Source of the DNA: Pseudomonas protegens CHA0
Lineage (GTDB): Bacteria > Pseudomonadota > Gammaproteobacteria > Pseudomonadales > Pseudomonadaceae
DNA length: 64,000 nucleotides
Reading direction: 5' to 3'
Assembly: GCF_000397205.1 (NCBI RefSeq)
Contig: NC_021237.1
Coordinates: forward strand, 6,021,001-6,085,000
Part shown: positions 49,110 to 56,112 of the stretch, in pieces
How the letters are laid out: every line of letters begins with the position of its first letter
How positions within the stretch are numbered: the stretch's first letter is position 1
Notes under the pieces: model-generated
Databases searched by the model: none
What the model saw: the letters and a program-made list of their open reading frames with translations, nothing else
What the model was told of the DNA's origin: nothing
Program-made: the position numbers and the translations under genes

Positions 49110-49586
49110 ATGCACGACCTACGCAGCTTTGCAGCTCCCACAAGATCCCCTGCGGTGAATTTTCAGCCCCTGCGGCGAGCCATCAACGGTGCATTGCTGG
49201 CGGCGCTGACAGCCCTTGGCCTTTGCGGGTGCGTGGGTGCCTGGATGGATATGCCCGAAAGGCAAGTCACCAAGACCGACGCTCACCAAACGCTGGTGGG
49301 CCACTCCATGACCCCGGTCATCACCCGCACGCAGAAGAGCCCCGCCGAACGCCAGTGGTGCGGCACCACCGTTTTGCTCGTGATCCTGCCAATCCCGCTG
49401 AAACTGCCGGTTTGCGAGTCCTACAGCGCCACCTCGTACGGCAACGATATAAACGGCGCCGAAGCTGCGTTGCTGTATGTGAACCAGAAAGTCAGTTCGG
49501 ACTTCTACGCCTGTGGCCCATTCATGTTCCTCGGGCCAATCGCGCACGGTTACCAGGGCAACGCGCTTTGCGGGAGGTTCCGCTAG
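49110..49586 (+). CDS. Hypothetical exported protein, possible lipoprotein
   Basis: Up to 158 residues. A hydrophobic stretch (ALLAALTALGLCGC) with a cysteine at its end suggests a signal peptide of the lipoprotein type, though LCGC is a poor lipobox. A GTG at 49155 (MNFQPLRRA) would give a more normal signal length than the ATG at 49110. The mature part has several cysteines (WCGTT, PVCES, YACGP, ALCGR) and a hydrophobic LLVILPIPLKLPV segment. I do not recognise a family. It lies in the accessory stretch between ppa and the mag operon. Confidence 0.55.
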   Translation: MHDLRSFAAPTRSPAVNFQPLRRAINGALLAALTALGLCGCVGAWMDMPERQVTKTDAHQTLVGHSMTPVITRTQKSPAERQWCGTTVLLVILPIPLKLPVCESYSATSYGNDINGAEAALLYVNQKVSSDFYACGPFMFLGPIAHGYQGNALCGRFR

Positions 49587-49724
49587 GCCCTTCACTCCTT
49601 GGCCCCCACACCAAGGCCCTCACGTTCTCGCTACAATCCCGCCCATTGATGGCAATTCGCCCGCTCTGCAGCGGCCGGCTTCGACTCCTGCCCCTTGAGC
49701 GCGACGTTAACGAGAATTCCGGAC

Positions 49725-50213
49725 ATGGCCCTGCACATCCCCACCCTGCTCGTAGTCTCGGTGTTCATTTTCTTTCTGATGAGCCTGCTGACCTTCCACG
49801 CCTGGCTACGGGAAACCCGTGAGCGGCCACTGGCCTACCTCGGCGGCATGATGCTGCTGGCGGCGGTGGGCGTGGTGCTGGTCGCATTCAGCCAGGTGCT
49901 TGCAGAAACCCTGGGTACAAAAGACGTATTTGCCCGCATTGGCGGTGAAGAGTTCGCCTGCCTCCTGGCCGCGACCGATGAGCAGGCCGCAGTAACGGTA
50001 GCCGAGCGGGTTCGCCAGGCTTTTGCCCGCTTGCCTCTGCTGGAACCCGGGCTGCTCAGCGTCAGCATCGGTGTGGTCAGCAGTGAAACCCGGGGCTACG
50101 ACCTGCCGCGCCTGTTGTCCCTGGCCGACGAAGCCCTGTATGACGCCAAGCACCAGGGACGCAACCGAGTGCACACGGTATCGCGCAGCACCCTGGAGTT
50201 GCAGCCGGACTGA
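49725..50213 (+). pseudogene. Diguanylate cyclase with internal in-frame deletion (GGDEF remnant)
   Basis: A 162-residue reading frame that begins like a membrane diguanylate cyclase (two hydrophobic segments within residues 5-53) and changes at about residue 50 into the second half of a GGDEF domain: FSQVLAETLG, RIGGEEFACLL (the active loop) and SVSIGVVSSE, then ADEALYDAKHQGRNRV. The first half of the GGDEF domain (with the DxDxFKxxND metal/substrate motif) and most of the membrane sensor are missing, whereas relatives are roughly 380-400 residues. The frame is intact across the join, near 49875. It probably cannot make cyclic-di-GMP. A GTG-CTG-GTC-type repeat at the join is consistent with deletion between short repeats. 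Confidence 0.75.
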
Positions 50214-50369
50214 ACGGCCAGGCCGCCTGGCTCCTGCGTGGTTTTGCCAATCAGCGAGATAACTGTGATACGCCCCCCAAAGGCGGCAAATAAGGCACTT
50301 AGCCAGTATTTCCGGCGCCCTTGGGCAAGAATAAACTCGCCGCTCTCCAGGACTCTCGGATGACAAGGA

Positions 50370-50741
50370 ATGTGGAATAAAGAAGCCGCTATCAGTCACT
50401 TGAACGCTCACGCTCACGCCGGTAGTACGGGGCGCTGTGCGGCCTATACTCGCCAGGCGATCGAAGCCGGTGGCGGAGGGGTGATTCTGCACAGGAAGCA
50501 TTCGGCCAAGGACTTCGGCTCATCATTGACTTCTGCCGGTTTCATCGAACAACCGGCCGGCCAGACGCCCGCAGCGGGCGATGTGGTGATCATCCAGCCC
50601 ATTCCAGGGCACCCCCACGGTCACATGGCGATGTTCAACGGCACACTCTGGGTGTCAGACTTCAAGCAACTGCACGGTTTCTACCCGGGGCATTCCTACC
50701 GGGTGCAGAAACCTGCCTACAAAATCTATCGCCATCCGTAA
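50370..50741 (+). CDS. Small CHAP/NlpC-P60-like putative peptidoglycan amidase (toxin candidate)
   Basis: A 123-residue protein with no signal peptide. Cys23 in STGRCAAYTRQAI at the start of a helix, a histidine in GHPHGHMAMFNG (His83 or His85) on a following strand and Asp97 in WVSDFKQ make a Cys-His-Asp/Asn arrangement of the CHAP amidase type; PAAGDVVIIQP before it is typical of the CHAP central strand. Size and lack of an export signal resemble type VI amidase effectors, which are delivered by a secretion apparatus. No vgrG, hcp or PAAR gene is in the window. The next gene is an exported protein ten bases downstream that could be its immunity factor. Confidence 0.7.
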   Translation: MWNKEAAISHLNAHAHAGSTGRCAAYTRQAIEAGGGGVILHRKHSAKDFGSSLTSAGFIEQPAGQTPAAGDVVIIQPIPGHPHGHMAMFNGTLWVSDFKQLHGFYPGHSYRVQKPAYKIYRHP

Positions 50742-50751
50742 GGGGTCCTCC

Positions 50752-51201
50752 ATGAGAATGCTGTTTTGCTCGCTGCTGGCAGCGGTCGCGATGCATCAGT
50801 CGGTCGCCCTGGCCGACTGCGCCAGTTCGCCAAAGCCCGCAACCCAGGCGTTTTATAGCTGGTACCTGCAAACCTTCAGCGAAGACAAGGATCCGTTGAC
50901 CGACAACGTGGCGGAAATGAAGAAGTACGTCTCCGACTCGCTGATCACCAAGATCAAGAAACAGATGGCCAGCCCCGACGGCCTGGAAGAGGACTACTTC
51001 CTCAAGGCCCAGGACTACATGGATGAGTGGCTGACCCAGATCAAGGTCAGCGAACCACAAGTCCAGGGCTCCAGCGCCAAGGAGCAAGTGACGTTGGGCA
51101 ACACCCCGGACACCACCCAGATCGTCGATGTGCGGATGATCAAGGACAAGGGCTGCTGGAAGATCGATGAAGTGATTTCCACCGCCGACCAGAGCGATTG
51201 A
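50752..51201 (+). CDS. Periplasmic DUF3828-like protein, candidate immunity factor
   Basis: A 149-residue exported protein with a signal peptide ending near VALA before DCASSPK. The mature part has the DUF3828-type pattern: ATQAFYSWYLQTF at the start, KKYVSDSLITKIKKQ, a central DYFLKAQDYMDEW and a C-terminal VDVRMIKDKGCWKIDEV strand pair, with two cysteines likely to form a disulfide. It is ten bases downstream of the CHAP-like gene with its ribosome site in between, so the two are co-expressed. A periplasmic location fits protection from an amidase acting in the periplasm. The immunity role is inferred from context. Confidence 0.7.
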   Translation: MRMLFCSLLAAVAMHQSVALADCASSPKPATQAFYSWYLQTFSEDKDPLTDNVAEMKKYVSDSLITKIKKQMASPDGLEEDYFLKAQDYMDEWLTQIKVSEPQVQGSSAKEQVTLGNTPDTTQIVDVRMIKDKGCWKIDEVISTADQSD

Positions 51202-51327
51202 CCTACCGCTTCGGCGCTGACTCCGGCCACAGCGCGGGTCGTCCATCCGGGCGATCCGCCATGCTAAGCTGCGCGCCGTTTCGGGCAACGGCCCGGGACC
51301 TCCTTCACTGAAAAAGGACTCTCAGTC

Positions 51328-52410
51328 ATGTCGTTGCCGGCCGCAGTACGCCTGCCCCTGTCATTTCTCTCGCTGTTCAGCGTTCTCAGCCTCAGCAGTT
51401 CCTGGGCCCATGCCGATGCGCAACAGGACGTCGCCAAGGGGCGCTGGCAAGGCCTGGCCGGCATGGCCAACCTGTACCTGGACGAAGCCACGCCAGCGGA
51501 TTTCATCGAGGCCGGGGACAATGAGAAGAGCCAGCACGACAACTACGCCGGCGCCCTCGCCTACTACCTGACCGCTGCCCGCCTCGACCCGAAGAATGCC
51601 TACGCCTCCTACCAGGCCGCCGGCAGCCTGGCGGCCATGGACAAGAACAAGCGCGCCGCCGAATACCTCGACCAGGCCCGCGAGCGTGGCTTCTGGCAGC
51701 TGGTGCTGCTCAAGGAAGACGACGAACTGGAATCGTTGCAGCAGGACCCGGCCTACAAGAAGCTGTTGCAGGCCGCCGAGAAAAACTACCCGGCCAAGGC
51801 CAGGGATGCGGGCCTTGCGGCCTTCAGCATTCCCCAGGGCAAGACCCCGAGCGAGGGCTGGCCGGTAGTGGTCTGGCTGTCGGGGTTCGGTACCGAAGGC
51901 AGCGACGGCATCGACATGCGCACGGACCTTGTGGGAGAGAACGCCGTGCTGGTGGGCATCAACGGCACTCTCAAGCGCGATGAGCACCAGTTCATGTGGC
52001 AGCAGCATTCGGTAGCGCCGACCGAAGAGGCGGTCAGCGCAGCGCTGAAGAAACTGGAAAAGCAGACCCGTATCGATCGCTCGCGCATCGTCCTGATGGG
52101 TTTCTCCCAAGGTGCCGAGCAAGCCTCGCACCTGATCGCCGAGTACCCGCAGCATTACAGCGGCGCGCTGCTGCTGTCACCCGGCGGCTACCGGATTCCC
52201 TTCGGCGAAACCAAGGCCCGGGACAAGCGCATCGTCATCGTCCATGGCGCCAAGGAGCACGAGAGCAACCAGAAGCTCACCGCCGCCACGCAACAGGCCC
52301 TGGAACCCGGCAACCAGGTCCAGAGCCATGAGCATGAGCAAGGCCATACCTTCCAGGACGACTGGCGCCAGGTGTATCCGGGCTACCTGAAGTTCGCCCT
52401 GAACCTCTGA
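51328..52410 (+). CDS. Exported alpha/beta hydrolase with N-terminal TPR-like region
   Basis: A 360-residue protein with a signal peptide (cleavage near SSSWAHA). Residues about 65-150 hold TPR-like helices (GALAYYLTAARLDPKNAYASYQ and KNKRAAEYLDQARERGFW). Residues about 165-355 are an alpha/beta hydrolase with the nucleophile elbow GFSQGAEQ and a late histidine in EHEQGHTFQDDW. This resembles a periplasmic serine esterase or peptidase of the dienelactone hydrolase/poly-hydroxyalkanoate-depolymerase-like sort. Substrate unknown. It is preceded by about 125 bases without features and ended by a hairpin. Confidence 0.8.
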   Translation: MSLPAAVRLPLSFLSLFSVLSLSSSWAHADAQQDVAKGRWQGLAGMANLYLDEATPADFIEAGDNEKSQHDNYAGALAYYLTAARLDPKNAYASYQAAGSLAAMDKNKRAAEYLDQARERGFWQLVLLKEDDELESLQQDPAYKKLLQAAEKNYPAKARDAGLAAFSIPQGKTPSEGWPVVVWLSGFGTEGSDGIDMRTDLVGENAVLVGINGTLKRDEHQFMWQQHSVAPTEEAVSAALKKLEKQTRIDRSRIVLMGFSQGAEQASHLIAEYPQHYSGALLLSPGGYRIPFGETKARDKRIVIVHGAKEHESNQKLTAATQQALEPGNQVQSHEHEQGHTFQDDWRQVYPGYLKFALNL

Positions 52411-52418
52411 TGCCAGGT

Positions 52419-52438
52419 GCCGGGGCTTGAGCCCCGGC
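52419..52438. terminator. Bidirectional hairpin between the hydrolase gene and nirK
   Basis: A perfect 8-bp stem, GCCGGGGC with GCCCCGGC, loop TTGA, in the 33-base gap between converging genes. No T-tract. Confidence 0.6.
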
Positions 52439-52443
52439 TGCTA

Positions 52444-53532
52444 TCACTTGGCCGGAGTCATGGGCCCGGGGGCCTTTACCTGAGTCATCAGGTCATCGTC
52501 CCACTGCCCCTCGACCTTGACCTGAGCCAGGGCCCCCAACTCCATGGCCTCGATCAGGTTGTGGTTGAGGTACACGTAGGTGCCCGGCTGCTTGAAGGTG
52601 TAGAGCGCCGCCAGGGCGGAACCGCCGGGGATGAACCAGGTCTCCAGGTTGCGTTGCGGGGCGTTGGCGAACTTGCCGGTGGTCCAGACCCAGTCGCCAT
52701 GGCCGCCGATCAGGTGCGGACGGCTGTCGCGGTTGGCCTGGGAGTGGATGAACAGCACGCTTTCGCCGACCTTGGCGGTCAGGGCGTTGGCTCCGGTCAA
52801 GGCGCCGACACGGCCGTTGAACACCACGTGGCTCGGGGTCAGGGTACGCATCACTTCACGGGTGTCCTGGTAGCTGGAGGCCAGGTCCGGGTAGCTCTTG
52901 TAATGCCCGTCCTTGTCCTTGGGGATGTACAGGTCGAACTCGCCGATGGTGTAGGCCCGGTCATAGTGCAAGGGCTTGCCGGCAGGGTCCTGCAAGCCTT
53001 CGCGCGGCAGCACCATCAAGGTCCCGCTCATGCCCGAAACCACGTGCCAGGGCACCATGCCCGGCGGCGCGCAGTGATAGACGAAGGTCCCGCTGCGGTC
53101 AGCCTTGAAACGCAGCACCACTTCCTGCCCCGGCAGCACCTGGGTCAGCGCCGCACCGCCCAGGGCACCGGTGGCCGCATGGAAGTCGATGTTGTGGGGC
53201 ATGCTGTTGCTGGCCGGATTGCTCAGGGTCAGCTCGACGTAGTCGCCCTCGTGCACCACCAGGGTCGGCCCCGGCATGGAGCCGTTGAAGGTCATGGCCT
53301 GCAGGGTGGTGCCCTGATCGTCCACCACCATCTTTTTCTCTTCCACGTTCATGCGGAACTGCACGACCTTCGGCGGCCCGCTGACAGCCTGCTCATGAAC
53401 ATGCACCTGGGGCGGCGCCACCAGGTCCACCTTGACCCGCTGCAAACCGTCGGCGCCCGCGGCCAACACCAGGCTGGAGGCACAGCTTCCGGCCACTACA
53501 CAGCACTTCAACCACGATTGAAAAGCACCCAT
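52444..53532 (-). CDS. nirK: Copper-containing nitrite reductase NirK
   Basis: A 362-residue periplasmic two-cupredoxin enzyme that reduces nitrite to nitric oxide. All copper ligands can be seen. Type 1 copper: His in MPHNIDFH, Cys in YHCAPPGM, His in PWHVVSGM and the Met of the same segment. Type 2 copper: His of DFHAATG, His of YHCAP and His of YLNHNLIEA; the catalytic Asp lies in NIDFH. The signal peptide begins [15 protein letters not shown]. Starts at 53541 and 53577 are possible; 53532 gives the cleanest signal peptide. It follows magF by about 110 bases. No nor, nos or nirV genes are in the window. Confidence 0.93.
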   Translation of the reverse strand: MGAFQSWLKCCVVAGSCASSLVLAAGADGLQRVKVDLVAPPQVHVHEQAVSGPPKVVQFRMNVEEKKMVVDDQGTTLQAMTFNGSMPGPTLVVHEGDYVELTLSNPASNSMPHNIDFHAATGALGGAALTQVLPGQEVVLRFKADRSGTFVYHCAPPGMVPWHVVSGMSGTLMVLPREGLQDPAGKPLHYDRAYTIGEFDLYIPKDKDGHYKSYPDLASSYQDTREVMRTLTPSHVVFNGRVGALTGANALTAKVGESVLFIHSQANRDSRPHLIGGHGDWVWTTGKFANAPQRNLETWFIPGGSALAALYTFKQPGTYVYLNHNLIEAMELGALAQVKVEGQWDDDLMTQVKAPGPMTPAK

Positions 53533-53593
53533 GTTCTGCATTTCCCTGCCAATGAATGGTGATTCATTGCAAGGCAAACACCGGGGGCCCGTA

Positions 53594-53607
53594 TTGTCTC
53601 AGGGCAA
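53594..53607 (-). promoter_or_regulatory. Weak FNR/DNR-type site upstream of nirK
   Basis: On the minus strand this reads TTGCCCTGAGACAA, that is TTG-N8-CAA, keeping the outer bases of the TTGAT-N4-ATCAA box but not the inner ones. Were the start of transcription 41.5 bases from its centre, TGCAAT would be the -10 hexamer (four of six). Oxygen- or NO-responsive control of nirK is expected; this match is only suggestive. Confidence 0.25.
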
Positions 53608-53645
53608 TGAACGGATGGCCGGGAAAGCGCATCCGTTGAGCCCGG

Positions 53646-54464
53646 TCATGGATAACTGAAACTGCGCACCAGGGTCAGTTCCCCGGGAGCGCGCATCGGC
53701 ACCACAAAGGTCTCGCTCTTTTCATCCGGCGTGCCTTCCTCGGTAATCACTGTGACCTGGGCGGTGGTCAGGGGCTGCACGGCATTTTCCTGGCCGCCGT
53801 CTTCATCGTCGTCACTGCGATAACCGCCACCGTAGTAGTTCACATAGACCAGGTACTGGCCCTTGAGCGGCGCCGGCATGGAGAAGATCTCCGGGCCGTA
53901 GCCCGTGGTCACGTCCACATCCAGGGTCGCGCCGTTGGGAGCCACGCGGTCGCCGTACCAGATGTGCGCGCCGTCCGGGGTTACCAGGTGCAGGTCGAGG
54001 TCGGTGTTGTCGCTGTCCCAGGACAGCAGCACGCGCAACTTGGGCGGGGTCACGCCACCGCCGGTGTTGAGAAACTGCACGCGCTTGCGCTGCTGGCCAT
54101 CCGGGCTGCGCACTTCGACGCTGTTGCTGCCGTTGGGGAAGGCGTACGGCCGGTCGAAGCTGCCTTGCTCATCGAACTTGAGCGGCATGCTGACGCCATT
54201 GACGATCAGCTTGCCGGGCTCTTTGTTCGCCTTGGGCGCACCCTTGATCTGCCCGCGAATACGCGCGGTATCGGCCTGGCCCTGGGGGGTATTCACCGAG
54301 GAGGCCGGGTAGTTGACCTCCTGAATGTACTGTTCACCATCCATGGCTCGAGTGCGCCAGCCGCCCTTGGGGGTGTCGAGCTGGATGCCGCTGTCGGCCA
54401 GGGCCATGGGCAGGCTGAACATTCCACAAAGGAACAGGAGGACCGGGGGAGCAGGAAGTTTCAT
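53646..54464 (-). CDS. magF: DUF2135 (YfaP-like) periplasmic protein, MagF
   Basis: A 272-residue exported protein (signal peptide ending near PMALA) with the DUF2135 core: RVLLSWDSDNTDLDLHLVTPDGAHIWYGDR, then GPEIFSMPAPLKGQYLVYVNYYGGG. Two acidic DxDxH-type strands suggest metal binding. It closes the mag operon and is a paralogue of magA at the other end (shared NSVEVRSPDG/NSVEVRSSEG, ending in RSFSYP/KSFNY). In P. aeruginosa MagF associates with the MagD macroglobulin-like protein. The stop-to-start gap to magE is three bases. Confidence 0.88.
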   Translation of the reverse strand: MKLPAPPVLLFLCGMFSLPMALADSGIQLDTPKGGWRTRAMDGEQYIQEVNYPASSVNTPQGQADTARIRGQIKGAPKANKEPGKLIVNGVSMPLKFDEQGSFDRPYAFPNGSNSVEVRSPDGQQRKRVQFLNTGGGVTPPKLRVLLSWDSDNTDLDLHLVTPDGAHIWYGDRVAPNGATLDVDVTTGYGPEIFSMPAPLKGQYLVYVNYYGGGYRSDDDEDGGQENAVQPLTTAQVTVITEEGTPDEKSETFVVPMRAPGELTLVRSFSYP

Positions 54465-54467
54465 GGC

Positions 54468-56111
54468 CTATTCCAATAAAAGATGACGGGCGAGCCCTTC
54501 GATGTAGGTTTCATCCTGGCCGTTGGGATGAGCTTCAAAGGCCAGGTGCAGGTATTCATGAGTCAGGTCGAGGCGGTCTTGCAGCGAGAGCACGCCCCGC
54601 ACATAGATGCGTTGCCGTTCACGGTCGACGTAGGGCCGGCCGAAACTCAGGCGGCACACGGCGAACTGGCTGATTTCGTTGTAGCCGATCTCTTGCTCCA
54701 GCGGTTGGCGCCAGCGCCGGCGCTGCTGCAGCAGCCACTCCTGGGCCGCCGGCAAGGGTTCGCAGGAGGCCACGGGGTTGTCCCAGCGGCTGAGGCTGGC
54801 CCGGGGATAGGCGTGCAGCAGGATGGCGTCGTAGCGTTGCCCGGACCGGGCCTGCTCCACGGCCTGTTGCCAGGACAGTTTGTCCGGCGCCTTCAGGTCC
54901 GAGTGATAGGTGACTTGAGTGCCGGCCAGCACCAGGTCGCTGGTCCAGGCGGCAATGGCCCGGGCCTGGGCAGTGGCCGGGCGCGGCGCGACCCGCTGGC
55001 GGTTGCTGCTGTCGTCGATGCTCAGGCATTCGCCGCTGCGCCCGGCGTTCTGCAACAGGTAGGTACGGATGGCCACGGCCAACGCCTTGGCGGCCTCCAC
55101 TGGCTCACTGGTGGCTTCGCGCTGCAGTACCCGAGCGACATATTCCTCACGGTCCAGGCGCGCCACCAGTCGCTGGGCCGCAGGGTCTTGCTGCAGGAAC
55201 AGCTCGCCGGCGCTGTGGATATCCAGCTGGTTGCCGTTGGCAAACTCCACCCGGTAATCCCCTTGCAAGGCACCCGGTTTAGCCGGCTGGCCGCCCTGGC
55301 TGACGCTTTTGAGCGGGTAGCGGGAAAACAGGCTGACCTCCACACAGCGGCCTTTATCCACAGGCGGGTTGTCCGGCAGTTCCTGGTTCAGGGCCTGGGC
55401 GTAGTCCTTCAACACCCGTTGGCTGGTGCCACGCCCGCCCACCCACAGCGGTGTGCCATCCACCAGCCAGCCGGCAAAACCACCCTGGCGCGACTGCGGG
55501 TCCTGATCCGCCAGCCAACTCCAGGTCTTGACCCGCAAGCGCCCGCCCAAGGCGCCCACTACTGCGCCGTCGGCGGCATTGAGCACCACATCCAGCAGCA
55601 CGCGCCGGGCCGTGTCCCGGGCCGGCAACAGCGCCAGTACCTGCAACAGTTCCGCCACCGGGACCCGGGTCTGGGGCTGCAGCTGGTTGAGGTCCTGCAA
55701 CCAGTCGGGGGCGTTGCGGGCCTGCCAGTAATGGCGCCAGTCAGCGGCGGACAGTTGCAAGCGCTGGGGCTCGAAATACAAACCGCAGGAACGTACCAGC
55801 GCCTGATCACGGGCGATGCTGGCGCCCACCGCACAGCAATAGACCTCTTCCTTGGACTTGCCCTGGCAGGCATAGGCAGGCTCCTGGGCGCCGGTGTCCA
55901 CCAGCCAGGCGTAGACAAAGAGTTTCCAGACACTGCCCAGGGGCGCTTGCAGATCCTTGGGCAACGGCTCGCGAGACAGAACCTGAGTCTTGCTCAGGCT
56001 TACCAGCTCACTGTCCGGGGCGATTTTCCAGGCCAGGCGCAGAGGCTCCTCCTGGGCCGTCACCCACCCAGGAAGCAAACACAGACATAGCCAGGCCCAG
56101 CACCGCACCAT
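54468..56111 (-). CDS. magE: DUF2300 (YfaQ-like) periplasmic protein, MagE
   Basis: A 547-residue exported protein with a signal peptide ending near GWVTA. The N-terminal third resembles a penicillin-recognising fold (APLGSVWKLFVYAWLVDTGA places a Ser-x-x-Lys-like SVWK). A central SpoIID-like stretch runs from VEVSLFSRYPLKSVSQGG to AKALAVAIRTYLLQNAG, and the C-terminal part carries DLTHEYLHLAFEAHPNGQDETYIEGLARHLL, with an HEYLH zinc-site-like motif. It is the YfaQ partner of the YfaS/MagD macroglobulin. The ATG is two bases behind the magD stop. Confidence 0.87.
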   Translation of the reverse strand: MVRCWAWLCLCLLPGWVTAQEEPLRLAWKIAPDSELVSLSKTQVLSREPLPKDLQAPLGSVWKLFVYAWLVDTGAQEPAYACQGKSKEEVYCCAVGASIARDQALVRSCGLYFEPQRLQLSAADWRHYWQARNAPDWLQDLNQLQPQTRVPVAELLQVLALLPARDTARRVLLDVVLNAADGAVVGALGGRLRVKTWSWLADQDPQSRQGGFAGWLVDGTPLWVGGRGTSQRVLKDYAQALNQELPDNPPVDKGRCVEVSLFSRYPLKSVSQGGQPAKPGALQGDYRVEFANGNQLDIHSAGELFLQQDPAAQRLVARLDREEYVARVLQREATSEPVEAAKALAVAIRTYLLQNAGRSGECLSIDDSSNRQRVAPRPATAQARAIAAWTSDLVLAGTQVTYHSDLKAPDKLSWQQAVEQARSGQRYDAILLHAYPRASLSRWDNPVASCEPLPAAQEWLLQQRRRWRQPLEQEIGYNEISQFAVCRLSFGRPYVDRERQRIYVRGVLSLQDRLDLTHEYLHLAFEAHPNGQDETYIEGLARHLLLE

Positions 56112-56112
56112 G

